Below are positions 8,865 to 21,920 of a stretch of 38,797 nucleotides of DNA, one piece after another. The notes under the pieces are model-generated. The model did not search any database. It worked only from the letters and a program-made list of their open reading frames with translations, and was not told where the DNA came from. The position numbers were made by a program, and so were the translations under genes. Numbering within the stretch: position 1 is the stretch's first letter; every line of letters begins with the position of its first letter. Origin of the DNA: Actinomycetota bacterium (lineage in GTDB: Bacteria > Actinomycetota > Acidimicrobiia > Acidimicrobiales > VFJN01); the NCBI GenBank assembly GCA_009886035.1, contig VFJN01000193.1:1-38797 (forward strand). The letters run 5' to 3'.

Positions 8865-9332
8865 ATGCCGCCCACGCACTATCTCTCCCAACCGGCCTAC
8901 GACCGGCTCAAGGCCGAGCACGACGACCTCACCACGGTCGGGCGAGTGAGCATTGCGCGCAAGATTGAAACTGCCCGCGAGTTGGGCGACTTGAAAGAAA
9001 ACGGCGATTACCACGCCGCCAAAGACTTCCAGGGCCAGATGGAGGCCCGGATCCGCCAACTCGCCTCCATGATTGAGCATTGCGAGATTGTGGAAGGCAC
9101 CGACGGCTCCGCCGTCGAGCCCGGATCCGTGGTGGAACTCCGCTACGAAGGCGACGACACCACGGAGCAATACTTCTTCGGCTCGGTCGAAGAACGGGGC
9201 GTGGACCACGAAATCATCAGTCCACAGTCGCCGCTGGGCAAAGCCCTCATCGGCAGAACGCCGGGCGACGAGGTGAGCTTCGAAAGCCCTACCGGCGCCA
9301 CCCTGACCGTCCAGGTCGTCACGATTCAGTAG
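8865..9332 (+). CDS. greA: Transcription elongation factor GreA-like
   Basis: YLSQPAYDRLKAEHDDL...IARKIETARELGDLKENGDYHAAKDFQGQMEARIRQL...SPLGKALIGRTPGDEVSFESPTG. Confidence 0.88.
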   Translation: MPPTHYLSQPAYDRLKAEHDDLTTVGRVSIARKIETARELGDLKENGDYHAAKDFQGQMEARIRQLASMIEHCEIVEGTDGSAVEPGSVVELRYEGDDTTEQYFFGSVEERGVDHEIISPQSPLGKALIGRTPGDEVSFESPTGATLTVQVVTIQ

Positions 9333-9356
9333 GCGTGCACGGTCACCTTTTGCGAC

Positions 9357-10028
9357 TCAGTCGGCGCCAGACTGTTGGCCCGCCGATGCGGCGCCGGTGG
9401 CCCGTTCGATGCGGTCGGCGGCGGCAACGACCTCGGCCCCGTACCGCTCGCCCGGCGTGTGGCTGAGGCGCTCGATCGGGCCACTCAGCGACACCGCCGC
9501 TACCACCTCACCGCGGGCATCCTGCACCGGCGCCGACACACTGGCCACCCCTTGTTCACGCTCACCCACGCTCGCCACCCATTCCCCGGGGGCGCCGCCG
9601 AGAACGTGACCCGCACTCCCCCGATCCATCGGCAGGCGGGCGCCCACGGGCACGATCGTGCGCAATTCACGAGAAGACTCGATCGACTCGACGCACACGC
9701 GGGCATCACCGTCGCGCACGAAGAGTTGCACGCTTTCCCCCGTCTGCTCGTGGAGCCAGGCCAACGCGGGCCGGGCGGCCGCCCACACCGGCACCGCCTT
9801 GGCGGCCTCATGGCCAAGCCCGATCAAACGCAGACCGAGGCAGAAGCGACCGGCATGGTCCCGGCGCAACAGCCCGTGGTGCTCCAACGCCACCGCCAGA
9901 CGATGGGCCGTAGGCCGACTGAGCCCGGTGGCCACCACCAGTTCGGCCAACGAGCGCGGTTTGACCTCCACCGCCGCCAGCAGGCCCATGGCCTTGTCCA
10001 ACACGCCGACACCGCTTAGACTGTCCAT
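9357..10028 (-). CDS. IclR-family regulator (LtbR/NdgR-like), divergent from leuCD
   Basis: SGVGVLDKAMGLLAAVEVKPRSLAELVVATGLSRPTAHRLAVALEHHGLLRRD (wHTH) and an IclR C-terminal domain. The divergent IclR/leuCD arrangement is known in actinobacteria. Confidence 0.9.
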   Translation of the reverse strand: MDSLSGVGVLDKAMGLLAAVEVKPRSLAELVVATGLSRPTAHRLAVALEHHGLLRRDHAGRFCLGLRLIGLGHEAAKAVPVWAAARPALAWLHEQTGESVQLFVRDGDARVCVESIESSRELRTIVPVGARLPMDRGSAGHVLGGAPGEWVASVGEREQGVASVSAPVQDARGEVVAAVSLSGPIERLSHTPGERYGAEVVAAADRIERATGAASAGQQSGAD

Positions 10029-10041
10029 TGGGTAGGATTAT

Positions 10042-10060
10042 TGTCTCATTATATAAGACA
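10042..10060. promoter_or_regulatory. Candidate IclR operator / divergent promoter
   Basis: Imperfect 19-bp palindrome TGTCTcATtatATaAGACA in the 49-bp AT-rich intergenic gap; TATAAT -10-like element on the minus strand inside it. Confidence 0.65.
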
Positions 10061-10077
10061 GTCAAGAGGACATCGAC

Positions 10078-11478
10078 ATGGCCAAGACGCTCTCGGAAAA
10101 GGTGTGGGACCGCCACGTGGTGCGCAGTGCACCGGGCGAACCCGACCTGCTCTACATCGATCTTCACCTCGTGCACGAGGTGACCAGCCCCCAGGCCTTC
10201 GACGGCATCCGTCTGGCGGGCCGCTCGGTTCGCCGCCCCGATCTCACGGTGGCCACCGCCGACCACAACGTGCCCACCAAGGACAGCGATCAGCCCATCG
10301 CGGATCCGATCTCCGCCCGGCAACTCGAAGTGCTCGCCTCCAACACCGCCGAATTCGGGATCACCCACTACGGCATCGGCGATCCCAACCAGGGCATCGT
10401 CCATGTCATCGGTCCCGAGCAAGGGCGCACCCTGCCCGGCATGACCATCGTGTGCGGGGATAGCCACACCTCAACCCACGGTGCCTTCGGAGCGTTGGCG
10501 TTCGGTATTGGCACCAGCGAGGTGGAGCACGTACTGGCCACCCAAACCCTTCCCCAGGTTCGGCCCGGCACCATGGCGGTCACCGTGACCGGCACGCTGC
10601 CCGCCGGGGTCACTGCCAAAGACGTGATCCTCGCCATCGTTGGCCGCATCGGAACCGGCGGCGGGATCGGCTCGATCATCGAGTACCGGGGCGACACCAT
10701 CGAACGCCTTTCGATGGAGGGCCGCATGACGATCTGCAACATGTCCATCGAAGCCGGCGCCAAGGCCGGGCTCATCGCGCCCGACGACATCACCTTCGAG
10801 TACCTCAAGGGCCGCACCCACGCGCCGGAGGGCGAGGCCTGGGAGCAGGCATTGGCCGACTGGCGGTCCCTGCCCACCGATCCCGGTGCCACCTTCGACA
10901 AAGAAGTCCACATCGACGCCACCACCATCACCCCGCATGTTTCCTGGGGCACCAACCCCGCCCAGGTAGTTCCCCTCACCGGCACCATCCCCTCTCCCGA
11001 GGACATCGCCGATCCCCACGAACGCGACAGCGCCGTCCGGGCCCTGGAGTACATGGGCCTCACCGCCGGTACCCCGGTGCGAGAGATCCCCGTCGACACC
11101 GTGTTCATTGGGAGTTGCACCAACTCCCGCATTGAGGATCTCCGCGCCGCGGCCGCGGTGGCGGAGGGTCGTCAGGTGAAAGCGGGTCTGCGCACGTTGG
11201 TGGTCCCCGGCAGTTTTGCCGTGAAACTCCAGGCCGAGGCCGAAGGGCTCGACGTGATCTTCACCACCGCCGGGTTCGATTGGCGAGAACCGGGCTGCTC
11301 GATGTGTTTGGCGATGAATCCCGACAAACTCGCCGTGGGTGAGCGATCGGCGTCGACGAGCAACCGCAACTTCGAAGGCCGACAGGGACGGGGCGGACGC
11401 ACCCACCTCGTGTCGCCGGCGGTCGCCGCCGCCACCGCCATCGCTGGTCACTTTGCCCTACCGGAGGATCTCGTCTGA
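10078..11478 (+). CDS. leuC: 3-isopropylmalate dehydratase large subunit
   Basis: [13 protein letters not shown]...[33 protein letters not shown]...[17 protein letters not shown]...[13 protein letters not shown]; Fe-S cysteines present. Confidence 0.96.
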   Translation: MAKTLSEKVWDRHVVRSAPGEPDLLYIDLHLVHEVTSPQAFDGIRLAGRSVRRPDLTVATADHNVPTKDSDQPIADPISARQLEVLASNTAEFGITHYGIGDPNQGIVHVIGPEQGRTLPGMTIVCGDSHTSTHGAFGALAFGIGTSEVEHVLATQTLPQVRPGTMAVTVTGTLPAGVTAKDVILAIVGRIGTGGGIGSIIEYRGDTIERLSMEGRMTICNMSIEAGAKAGLIAPDDITFEYLKGRTHAPEGEAWEQALADWRSLPTDPGATFDKEVHIDATTITPHVSWGTNPAQVVPLTGTIPSPEDIADPHERDSAVRALEYMGLTAGTPVREIPVDTVFIGSCTNSRIEDLRAAAAVAEGRQVKAGLRTLVVPGSFAVKLQAEAEGLDVIFTTAGFDWREPGCSMCLAMNPDKLAVGERSASTSNRNFEGRQGRGGRTHLVSPAVAAATAIAGHFALPEDLV

Positions 11479-12068
11479 TGGATGCCGTACAGATCGTGCA
11501 AGGCACTGCCCTCCCGCTCGACCGCTCGGATGTGGACACAGACCAGATCATCCCGGCCGAGTGGCTCAAACGCGTTGAACGCACCGGATTCGGCCCGGGC
11601 CTGTTCTCGTCGTGGCGCGACGAGAAAGACTTCGTGTTGAACGACGAACGTTTCGCAGGGGCCAACGTCCTCGTAGCCGGTCCCAACTTCGGCACCGGAT
11701 CCAGCCGGGAACACGCCGTGTGGGCGATCATGGACTACGGCTTCGCGGCCGTGGTCAGCCCCCGCTTCGCCGACATCTTCCGCAACAACTGCACGAAGAA
11801 CGGCCTGGTACCGGTGATGGTCTCCGCCGAGGTGGGCGAAAGGCTCCTCGCCGCGGTGGAAGCTGATCCCACCCTGGAGTTTGTGGTCGACGTCGACCGT
11901 CGCACGCTCAGCGTGCCCGCCCTCGACCTCGAGGTGGACTTCCCTCTCGAAGACAGCGTGCGCGAACGCTTCCTCCAAGGCCTCGACGACATCGGCATCA
12001 CCCTGCGCGCCGAATCCGCCATCACCACCTTCGAGGCCACCCGCCCGGCCTGGCTCCCCACCGCTTAG
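11478..12068 (+). CDS. leuD: 3-isopropylmalate dehydratase small subunit
   Basis: GTALPLDRSDVDTDQIIPAEWLKRVERTGFGPGLF...GPNFGTGSSREHAVWAIMDYGFAAVVSPRFADIFRNNC. Confidence 0.95.
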   Translation: MDAVQIVQGTALPLDRSDVDTDQIIPAEWLKRVERTGFGPGLFSSWRDEKDFVLNDERFAGANVLVAGPNFGTGSSREHAVWAIMDYGFAAVVSPRFADIFRNNCTKNGLVPVMVSAEVGERLLAAVEADPTLEFVVDVDRRTLSVPALDLEVDFPLEDSVRERFLQGLDDIGITLRAESAITTFEATRPAWLPTA

Positions 12069-12086
12069 CCCGCCGACCTACGGGCT
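12067..12086. terminator. Weak shared terminator hairpin between convergent leuD and M1 peptidase
   Basis: agcccg ccgaccta cgggct; 6-bp stem covering part or all of both stop codons. Confidence 0.35.
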
Positions 12087-13487
12087 GATGGGGTTGTAGA
12101 GCCAGGCCTGGAACAGATCACCCAACCGCTGGCCGCTGATGGCTTCGGCCAGGGCAATGAACTCCGGGGTGGAACCGTGGGCGCCGGCTCGCTCCGATGC
12201 CCAGGTGCGCAGGATCTCGAAAAAGGCGCCGTCGCCGACGGTCTCTCGCAACGCCTGCAGCGTCCTGCCCCCCCGGAGATACACCGACGGCACAAAGAGT
12301 TCATCCGGCCCCGGGTCGCCCGGGGGGATGTTATTTCCCGCCGCCGCGGCCTCCTGGGCCAGAGCAGCCGCCGTGGGGCCACCGGAGCGCTCTTGGTAGA
12401 TCCACTCGGCGTAGGTGGCAAACCCCTCGTTCAGCCAGATGTCGTTCCAGCTGGCGACGCTCACCGAATTGCCGAACCATTGGTGCGCCAGTTCGTGGAG
12501 CAGCGTGATGTCCGCCCCCCGACCCTGCACCACCAATTCACGGCCCAGAACCGTGAGCGTCTGGGTTTCCAACGCGAAACCGAGTTCGTCATCCACCACC
12601 AGAACCCCGTAGGCCTCGAAGGGGTACGGTCCGAACACCTCGGCCAGCGCTCGGATCATGACGGCAGTACCTTCCGTGGCCACCCGTCCCTCCGTCGCCC
12701 ACTTCCGGTGGAAAGCGTGACGCACCACCACCCCGTCCACCGTTCCCCCATCCACCAACTCGTAGTCGCCGATGGCGATCTGGACCAGATAACTAGCCAT
12801 CGGATCGCGCACCTCGTAAGTCCAGGCCGTGGCGTCATCCCCCAGTTCCTCGCGGCCGGCCAGCCGACCGTTGGCGGCCACCGTCTGATCGCTTGGGGCG
12901 GTAACCCGCAGGGTGTAGGTGGCCTTGTCGCTCGGATGATCATTCACCGGGAAAAACGTGGCGGCGCCCCCCGGTTCAGACACCACAAAGGCCTCCCGAC
13001 CGCGGGTCTGCCACCCCAACGCGAACAAGTCCGTTCCCATGCTGATCGGGGTGGGCCGGCCGTGATAGGTGACCTCGGTCGTGAAGCGCCGGCCCTGCCC
13101 GATCACCTGATCGGGGGTGATCACCAGTTCTCGCCCCACCCGATCGAACGTCGCCGGGCGTCCATCGACGGTCACCTTGCGCACCTCCATCCCCGCCAGG
13201 TCCAGGTCGAACCGGCTGAGGTTCTGGGTGGTCACCGACCGGATGGTGGTCACCCCCTCCAGGTGTCCCTCATCGGCAGCCCAGGTGAGATCCACCCGGT
13301 AGTGGTCCACCGCGTAGCCCCCGTTACCCAATTCCGGGAAGTAGGGATCCCCCACCCCCACCGCGCCCGGGGTTCCCCCCGGGGATGCCGCCAGATCCGC
13401 CGCCGGGCCCAGGATCATCAGCGCGCCCACCATCCCCAACGCCACCGACGCGAAGGGAGCCAACCGCGATCGACGCACCTGCGTCAC
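12078..13487 (-). CDS. Secreted M1-family metallopeptidase
   Basis: N-terminal signal-like segment (APFASVALGMVGALMILGPAADLAAS); zinc motif HELAHQWFGNSVSVASWNDIWLNEGFATYAEW. Confidence 0.9.
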   Translation of the reverse strand: MTQVRRSRLAPFASVALGMVGALMILGPAADLAASPGGTPGAVGVGDPYFPELGNGGYAVDHYRVDLTWAADEGHLEGVTTIRSVTTQNLSRFDLDLAGMEVRKVTVDGRPATFDRVGRELVITPDQVIGQGRRFTTEVTYHGRPTPISMGTDLFALGWQTRGREAFVVSEPGGAATFFPVNDHPSDKATYTLRVTAPSDQTVAANGRLAGREELGDDATAWTYEVRDPMASYLVQIAIGDYELVDGGTVDGVVVRHAFHRKWATEGRVATEGTAVMIRALAEVFGPYPFEAYGVLVVDDELGFALETQTLTVLGRELVVQGRGADITLLHELAHQWFGNSVSVASWNDIWLNEGFATYAEWIYQERSGGPTAAALAQEAAAAGNNIPPGDPGPDELFVPSVYLRGGRTLQALRETVGDGAFFEILRTWASERAGAHGSTPEFIALAEAISGQRLGDLFQAWLYNPISP

Positions 13488-13545
13488 ATAACCAGATTCG
13501 CAGTGCCGGTTGGCGGACCCTCGGGCCTACCCCGAACCCCGACGG

Positions 13546-15397
<1,852 letters not shown>

Positions 15398-15453
15398 GTG
15401 TTTATCTTTCCGCTCCGCCGCCTCGCCCGTCAAGGCAGCAGTAGGGTTCCGGC

Positions 15454-15756
15454 GTGATCAAACGGTCCTTCCCCAGGGGACTGGCGCTCGTTGTGCTGGT
15501 CGGGCTCGCCTGGCTCATCTCCCGGCGCCGGGGGGCAACGGCCCCCGCATCGGCGCTCCCGCCGGTCCCTGCCCTCGTGCCGTGGGTTCCACCCGAAGCC
15601 AACGGGTGTCCCTCCAGCCATCCCGTAAAGGCCAAACTCGCCTCCAAGATTTTCCACCAGCCGGGCATGGCCAACTACGAGCGCACCAATCCCGACCGCT
15701 GCTATCTCAACGACACCGCCGCCGCCGCCGACGGCTTCCGGGTGGCCAAGCGGTAA
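15454..15756 (+). CDS. Small membrane-anchored protein with sunset-like C-terminal domain
   Basis: MIKRSFPRGLALVVLVGLAWLISRRR (TM) then CPSSHPVKAKLASKIFHQPGMANYERTNPDRCYLNDTAAAADGFRVAKR, resembling G.CPIK.N..S.IYH.PG...Y..T.P..C.....A...G.R..K. Confidence 0.7.
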   Translation: MIKRSFPRGLALVVLVGLAWLISRRRGATAPASALPPVPALVPWVPPEANGCPSSHPVKAKLASKIFHQPGMANYERTNPDRCYLNDTAAAADGFRVAKR

Positions 15757-15762
15757 GCGGAT

Positions 15763-17322
15763 CTACAGCGCCGCTACCGATACAACACCCGGTACCGCCC
15801 GGATCGCTGCTTGCACGGCAGCGGGCACCGCTACGCCGGTGGCCAGCACCATCAACGAGGCCATTCCTTGGGGGGAACGCCCCAGGTGCATGTCGTCGAT
15901 GTTGATGGCGGCTTCACCCACCACACCGGTAACCGCCGAGATCATCCCGGGCACATCGTTGTTGCGCACCACCACCATGTGGTCGGCCGGGGGGAGATCG
16001 ATCGAATAGTCGTCCAGCATGACGATGCGCGGCTGGGCGCTGAGGCCCACCAGAGTGCCTCCGATGGCATGGTCTCCACCGCGAATGGTGATCAAGTTGA
16101 CGTAGTCGTGCGTGGTGGTGGAGGAGGACTCCCGCACTTCCACCCCGCGCTCGGCGGCCAGCCGCGGCGCGTTCACATAACTCACCGGCTCGGCGCTCAC
16201 CTTGCTGAACACCCCCTTGAGGACTGACAGAGTGAGGATGCGAGTGTCGGACTCGGCCAGGTGGCCCTCGTAGCCGATCTCCAAAAGGTCGGTGATGCTG
16301 GCCGACAGACCGGCGAAGAGTCGGCCCAGTTGCTCGGCCAGGGGCAGATAGGGGCGCACCACACTGGATGCCTCCGCCGCGCTCACGTTCACCGCGAACG
16401 GCACGAACTCACCGGCGAGCGCCAGGGCCACCTGCTCGGCGATGGTGTCGCCCGCTTTATCCTGCGCCTCGGCGGTACTCGCGCCGAGGTGCGGGGTAAC
16501 CACCACTTGGGGCAACCCGAACAGCGGCGACGACGTGGTGGGCTCAGTGGCGAACACGTCGATGGCTGCGCCACCGATCCGGCCCGCCCGGATGGCTTCA
16601 GCGAGGGCGACTTCGTCGATCACTCCACCGCGAGAAACATTGATCACCCGCAGGTTCGGCTTGGCCTTGGCCAACAACTCTTCACTGATCATCCCAAGCG
16701 TTTCGGGCGTCTTGACCACGTGAAGGGTGAGGAAATCGGATTGGGCCACCAGGTCGTCGAGGCTCAGTAGCTCCACGTTGATCTGACGGGCCCGCTCGGC
16801 GGCCACGAACGGATCGTGCGCCACCACCCGCATTCCGAAAGCCAACGCTCGCTGGGCTACCAGTTTCCCGATACGACCCAACCCCACGATCCCGAGGGTC
16901 TTGTCGGCCAGTTCGATGCCCTCCCATTGCGAGCGCTCCCAGCGCCCGGCCACGAGCGCCGCGTGGGCCTGGGGAATGTTGCGGGCCTGAGCCAGCAGCA
17001 TCGCCATCGTGTGTTCGGCGGTGGTGAGAATGTTCGATTGGGGGGCATTGACCACCATCACGCCCTGGGCGGTGGCGGCGTCGGTGTCTACGTTGTCGAG
17101 GCCGATACCGGCCCGGCCCACCACCACGAGATCCTGGCCCGCTGCGATCACCTCGGCGGTAACCGTGGTGGAGGAACGGATGATGAGCGCCTGCGCTCCC
17201 ACCACGGCCGCCAGCAGGCCCTCAGGGGTGAGGCCGAGTTGGAGGTCCACCTCATGGCCCGCCGACCGCAGGCGATCGAGCCCACCGTCGGCGATCTTTT
17301 CGGTCACGAGGATCCTGGCCAT
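15763..17322 (-). CDS. serA: D-3-phosphoglycerate dehydrogenase (long form with ACT domain)
   Basis: MARILVTEKIADGGLDRLRSAGHEVDLQLG...VVGRAGIGLDNVDTDAATAQGVMVVNAPQSN...LGIVGLGRIGKLVAQRA...C-terminal ACT-like HMVVVRNNDVPGMISAVTGVVGEAAINIDDMHLGR. Confidence 0.95.
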   Translation of the reverse strand: MARILVTEKIADGGLDRLRSAGHEVDLQLGLTPEGLLAAVVGAQALIIRSSTTVTAEVIAAGQDLVVVGRAGIGLDNVDTDAATAQGVMVVNAPQSNILTTAEHTMAMLLAQARNIPQAHAALVAGRWERSQWEGIELADKTLGIVGLGRIGKLVAQRALAFGMRVVAHDPFVAAERARQINVELLSLDDLVAQSDFLTLHVVKTPETLGMISEELLAKAKPNLRVINVSRGGVIDEVALAEAIRAGRIGGAAIDVFATEPTTSSPLFGLPQVVVTPHLGASTAEAQDKAGDTIAEQVALALAGEFVPFAVNVSAAEASSVVRPYLPLAEQLGRLFAGLSASITDLLEIGYEGHLAESDTRILTLSVLKGVFSKVSAEPVSYVNAPRLAAERGVEVRESSSTTTHDYVNLITIRGGDHAIGGTLVGLSAQPRIVMLDDYSIDLPPADHMVVVRNNDVPGMISAVTGVVGEAAINIDDMHLGRSPQGMASLMVLATGVAVPAAVQAAIRAVPGVVSVAAL

Positions 17323-17404
17323 GGGGCGAGTCTGGTCGGCCCCTGCGCACAGCCGCCAACCCATGGCCGGCGCGACCGTCGCCCCGGGCCTTTGCCGTGC
17401 ACCC

Positions 17405-19351
17405 TCAGCGATGGAGGTTCTCGACCGGGATTGGTTCGATGGCCTCGTGCGGGGGGAGGGAGAAGCCGAACACCTGGGCGTAGAAACTCAATTCTCCGTC
17501 GAGCGACGCCCGAATGTTCTCTGCCTGGCGGAAGCCATGCTGCTCACCGGCGAAGGCCATATAGGCCACCGGCACCCCCTTGTCCCGCAGTGCTCCCACG
17601 ATCATCTCCGCCTGGTTGGGTGGCACGATGAGGTCATCGAGGCCCTGGAACACCGCCAGGGGGCGGTCGAGGCGGTCGGTGTGGAAGATGGGCGAGCGGG
17701 CCTCGTAGGTGGCCCGCTCAGCGGGCCAAGGACCCACCAGGCTGTCGGGATAGCGGCTCTCAAACTTATGGCTGTCGGCGGCGAGCGCTCCGAGGTCCGC
17801 AACGCCATAGTGGCTGGCCCCGGCCGCGAACACGTCGTGGAAGGTGAGGGCCGCCAACGTGGTGAAGCCGCCCGCTGAGCCCCCGCGGATGCACAGTCGG
17901 GCTGGATCCACATCGCCCCGGCGCACGAGAAACTCCCCCACCGCCACACAGTCCTCCACGTCGGCGATCCCCCACTGCCCGTCCAACAGCTTCCGGTAGG
18001 CCCGGCCGTAGCCGGTGGACCCGCGGTAGTTCACGTCGGCCACCGCGAAGCCTCGGCTCGTCCAGTACTGACGACCGAGCGACAGCAGGGAGCGGGCCGC
18101 CGAAGTGGGCCCACCGTGGATCATCACCAACAACGGCGGTTTGTCGCCGGCTGGGCCAACCCAATCGGGATTGGTGGGGGGATAGAACAACGCGTGCGCC
18201 ACTCCCCCCCCGCCGGTGGGGAACGCGATCGTCTCCGGCGCCGCGAACCACTGCGGCGCGAGACCGAGGGGGCGAGGCGGCACCACTTCCTCGACCGAAA
18301 CGAGGTGACCACCCTCGATCACCGCTCGCGCCACGTGAAGTTCGCGATGGGGGCTCGCCGCCAGGTACACGAGGTTGTCGCCGCTCCCGCGTAATCCGTC
18401 GATCACCGTGTGGGGCACATCCAGCGGTGGGCTGCTGCCATCCTCGGGGTCCCAGACGGCGAGGCGGTCGAACCCCTCCTCGACGTAGCGAAAGGCCACT
18501 CGACCGCCATCAAGGAAGGCAAAGCAGGATTGGCCAAACACCCACTGGGGGAACCCGATGTCGGCGCCGAGGTCCACCATCACCTCGGTTCCCCCCGCCG
18601 GGGTCCACCGGTAAAGGCTCCAGAACCCGGTGCGGTCAGCGAAGAACCACAGCGATCCGTCGGGGGCCCAGGTGGGCTGACCAACCGACTCGCCTCCGTC
18701 GCGCCCGGCCACCACGGTTCGCTCCCCGTTGGCTTCCACCATCACTCGGGTGGCATCCCAGGGCATGTCGGGGTGATCCCATTCAATCCAGCAGAATGCC
18801 TCGCCGTCGGGGCGCCACCGCGGGTCGCTCACGAAGTCCGGGCCCTCCACCATCACGGCGGGAACCGACGGTTCGTGGGCGGCGAGGCACACGATGGTGT
18901 TGGTGGCCTCCCGACCGTCGGCATGATGCTCCTCCTGCACGCACAGCAATCGGGTGCCATCGGGATGCAACGAGCCATCCGTGTAGCGCAACGAGCGGGC
19001 CACCGCTGGTGCCGGTGTGAGCGGCTCGGGCTCGCCCCCCGGGACGAGGCGGTGGAGGCGCTGGGTAGCCCAGTCGGCGAACCACAGCACACCGTTGGCC
19101 ACCCACCACGCTCCCCCACCGTATTCATGCACGGCGGTGCGGGCGTTCCACGGCGGCCCCAGCACTTCGGTCACCACTCCATCCACAGAGCGGCGCATCA
19201 CCGCACTTCGCCCCAACTCTTCCGGCCGGCTTTCGGACCACCAGAGGTCATCGCCGTCCAGTGCCACCGCCGCGGGTTGACGCGCCGAACGCACCACCGA
19301 CTCGCTGGTGATCGGGGTCGGCCAGGAGCCGTACGGGGCCACCGCGGTCAT
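17405..19351 (-). CDS. S9-family (prolyl oligopeptidase-like) peptidase
   Basis: [48 protein letters not shown]...[16 protein letters not shown] (GGSAGG nucleophile motif). Start overlaps the aminotransferase stop (ATGA). Confidence 0.9.
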   Translation of the reverse strand: MTAVAPYGSWPTPITSESVVRSARQPAAVALDGDDLWWSESRPEELGRSAVMRRSVDGVVTEVLGPPWNARTAVHEYGGGAWWVANGVLWFADWATQRLHRLVPGGEPEPLTPAPAVARSLRYTDGSLHPDGTRLLCVQEEHHADGREATNTIVCLAAHEPSVPAVMVEGPDFVSDPRWRPDGEAFCWIEWDHPDMPWDATRVMVEANGERTVVAGRDGGESVGQPTWAPDGSLWFFADRTGFWSLYRWTPAGGTEVMVDLGADIGFPQWVFGQSCFAFLDGGRVAFRYVEEGFDRLAVWDPEDGSSPPLDVPHTVIDGLRGSGDNLVYLAASPHRELHVARAVIEGGHLVSVEEVVPPRPLGLAPQWFAAPETIAFPTGGGGVAHALFYPPTNPDWVGPAGDKPPLLVMIHGGPTSAARSLLSLGRQYWTSRGFAVADVNYRGSTGYGRAYRKLLDGQWGIADVEDCVAVGEFLVRRGDVDPARLCIRGGSAGGFTTLAALTFHDVFAAGASHYGVADLGALAADSHKFESRYPDSLVGPWPAERATYEARSPIFHTDRLDRPLAVFQGLDDLIVPPNQAEMIVGALRDKGVPVAYMAFAGEQHGFRQAENIRASLDGELSFYAQVFGFSLPPHEAIEPIPVENLHR

Positions 19352-20583
19352 GTGGCTTCGGCCAGCAGGGCGCCGATGCGCCGACAGCCCTCCGTGAGGT
19401 CGTCGTCGCCGAGAGCGAAACTGAGGCGGGCGTACCCAGGGGCAGCGAAGGCTTCGCCGGGCACCACCGCCACCTTGGCTTCCGCGAGCAGGATCCCACA
19501 CAACTCGGCGCTAGTGGCGGCGGTGTGCCCCCGGATCGAGCGGCCCAGATAGGCCGAGAGATTGGGGAACGCGTAGAAGGCCCCCTGCGGTTCCATGCAC
19601 GTCACCCCGTCGATGCTGCGCAGGAGCCGCCACATGGTCTGGCCGCGCCGGAAGAACGCCTCGCGCATCTCCCCTACGGCGCTGAGATCGCCGCGCAGCG
19701 CGGCGATGGCGGCGCGCTGGGAAACATTGGCCACATTGGAGGTCTGGTGCGACTGCAGGTTCGTGGCGGCGGTGATCACATCGACCGGCCCCAGCATCCA
19801 CCCCACCCGCCAGCCGGTCATGGCGTAGGTCTTAGCCACGCCGTTCACCACCACACACCGGTCGGCGAGTTCGGGCACCACCGCCGGCATGGAGACAGAC
19901 CGATGCTCGCCGTAGGTGAGGTGCTCATAGATCTCGTCGGTGACCACCCAGATGCCCTTGTCCACCGCCCAGCGGCCGATGGCCTCCACCTCCTCTGCCG
20001 GGTACACCGCACCGGTGGGGTTGGAGGGCGACACGAACATGAGCGCCTTGGTCTTAGGGGTAACGGCAGCGTCGAGTTGGGCCAGGGTGACACGAAACCC
20101 GGTGCTCTCATCGGTGGGCAGAATCACCGGCACACCACCGGCCAGGGCGATCGGCTCGGGGTAGGTCGTCCAAAATGGGGCGGGGAGCAGCACCTCGTCG
20201 CCGGGGTCGAGCAGGGTGGCAAAGGTGTTGTAGACGGCGTGCTTTCCCCCGTTGGTCACCAGCACCTGACCAGGAGCGACCGACAGGCCCGAGTCGCGGA
20301 GCGTCTTGGCGGCGATGGCCTCCTTGAGCTCCGCCAAACCGCCGGCGGGCGAGTACTTGTGGTTTCGCGGGTCGTGGCAGGCCGCCACCGCCGCTTCCAC
20401 GATGTGGGGCGGTGTGGGGAAGTCTGGTTCCCCGGCCCCGAAGCCAATCACGGGTTCGCCCGCGGCTTGCAACGCCTTCGCCTTGGCATCCACCGCCAAC
20501 GTGGCGGACTCGGTAATGGCCGCGATGCGACGGGATACTCGGGGGGTGGCCAACGGGCTTGCTCCTTGGTGGACTCCGCCCAT
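19348..20583 (-). CDS. Pyridoxal-phosphate aminotransferase, AspC-like (aspartate aminotransferase)
   Basis: [54 protein letters not shown]...[12 protein letters not shown]...[25 protein letters not shown] track extends to 20634; exact start uncertain. Confidence 0.88.
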   Translation of the reverse strand: MGGVHQGASPLATPRVSRRIAAITESATLAVDAKAKALQAAGEPVIGFGAGEPDFPTPPHIVEAAVAACHDPRNHKYSPAGGLAELKEAIAAKTLRDSGLSVAPGQVLVTNGGKHAVYNTFATLLDPGDEVLLPAPFWTTYPEPIALAGGVPVILPTDESTGFRVTLAQLDAAVTPKTKALMFVSPSNPTGAVYPAEEVEAIGRWAVDKGIWVVTDEIYEHLTYGEHRSVSMPAVVPELADRCVVVNGVAKTYAMTGWRVGWMLGPVDVITAATNLQSHQTSNVANVSQRAAIAALRGDLSAVGEMREAFFRRGQTMWRLLRSIDGVTCMEPQGAFYAFPNLSAYLGRSIRGHTAATSAELCGILLAEAKVAVVPGEAFAAPGYARLSFALGDDDLTEGCRRIGALLAEAT

Positions 20584-20675
20584 CGTGACACGCGGCCGGG
20601 CCCCAACCCACATGGATTCACGCCTCTGGTTCATTCGCCTCGCCCCGAGGCGGCTCCATCCGCCAACATAGGTGA

Positions 20676-21809
20676 GTGACCTCCGCCCCTCGCCCTGTGA
20701 TCACCATCCCCACCGACCTCCTGCCCCTCGACGGCCGCTTCGGCTGTGGGCCCTCCAAGGTGCGGCCCGAAGCCGTCGCCGCCCTCGCCGCCGCCAGCAC
20801 GGACTATCTCGGCACGTCGCATCGCCAGGCTCGGGTCCAGTTCGAGGTGAGCGCCCTCCGCAACGGGATCGCCGAACTCTTCGCGCTCCCTGACGGCTAC
20901 GAGGTGATGCTCGGCAACGGCGGCACGACGGCGTTCTGGGACGCCGCCACCTTCGGTCTCATCGACCACTGCAGCCAGCACCTCTGCTTCGGGGAGTTCT
21001 CCTCCAAATTCGCCACCGCGGCGGCCGCCGCGCCGTTTCTCGGCCAGCCCTCCACCATCGTGGCCGAGCCCGGCACCCATCCACTCCCGGTCTCCGACGC
21101 CAGCGTGGACGCCTACTGCCTCACGCACAACGAGACCTCCACCGGGGTAGCCATGCCCCTGCACCGCCCTGCCGGGGCCGAAGGCCTCGTGCTCGTCGAT
21201 GCCACCTCGGCCGCCGGCGGGCTCCGGTTCGACCCCCACGAGGTCGACGTGTACTACTTCGCTCCCCAGAAATGTTTGGCGTCTGACGGTGGCCTGTGGC
21301 TCGCCGCCGTGTCGCCCGCCGCCATCGAACGCATCGAGCGGATCGCCGCCTCGGACCGCTGGGTACCGGCATCACTCGATCTGGGAATCGCGCTGGAGAA
21401 CAGCCGCAAGGACCAGACTTACAACACGCCCGCCCTGGCCACCATCTTCTTGGCCACCCAGCAGGTGGATTGGATCAACCAGCAGGGAGGCCTTGAGTGG
21501 GCCGCCACCCGTTGCGACACCTCGGCCGCCGCCATCTACGACTGGGCCGACGCGTCGAGCTACGCCACCCCCTTCGTGGCCGTGGCCGAAGAACGTAGCC
21601 ACGTAGTGGCCACCATCGACCTCGATGCCGATGTGGTGGACGCCAACATGGTCTCCAAGGTCCTGCGAGCTAATGGCGTGCTCGACACGGAGAGTTACCG
21701 CAAACTCGGGCGCAACCAGGTGCGGGTGGCTCTGTTCCCCTCGATCGACCCGGCCGACGTGACCGCCCTCACAGCCTGCATCGACCACGTCGTAGCCGCT
21801 CTGGCCTAA
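20676..21809 (+). CDS. serC: Phosphoserine aminotransferase
   Basis: [41 protein letters not shown]...HNETSTGV...[35 protein letters not shown]. Confidence 0.94.
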   Translation: MTSAPRPVITIPTDLLPLDGRFGCGPSKVRPEAVAALAAASTDYLGTSHRQARVQFEVSALRNGIAELFALPDGYEVMLGNGGTTAFWDAATFGLIDHCSQHLCFGEFSSKFATAAAAAPFLGQPSTIVAEPGTHPLPVSDASVDAYCLTHNETSTGVAMPLHRPAGAEGLVLVDATSAAGGLRFDPHEVDVYYFAPQKCLASDGGLWLAAVSPAAIERIERIAASDRWVPASLDLGIALENSRKDQTYNTPALATIFLATQQVDWINQQGGLEWAATRCDTSAAAIYDWADASSYATPFVAVAEERSHVVATIDLDADVVDANMVSKVLRANGVLDTESYRKLGRNQVRVALFPSIDPADVTALTACIDHVVAALA

Positions 21810-21920
21810 CCAAAAACATCTCGCCACGCGCCCGACGAACACCGCCGCCGGCCTCGTTCTTCCCGAGAGCGATCCGGTAGTTCTCCCGCGCCGTGACACC
21901 GCCCGCTACGGTCCGCCCCT

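Noticed and set aside
7626-9209. 527-aa minus ORF
   Set aside because: Antisense to the acyl-CoA synthetase and greA; no domain recognised.
20636-20652. Hairpin cgcctcg-ccc-cgaggcg upstream of serC
   Set aside because: Short GC stem in the aminotransferase-serC gap without T tract or partner structure; insufficient to claim a regulatory element.
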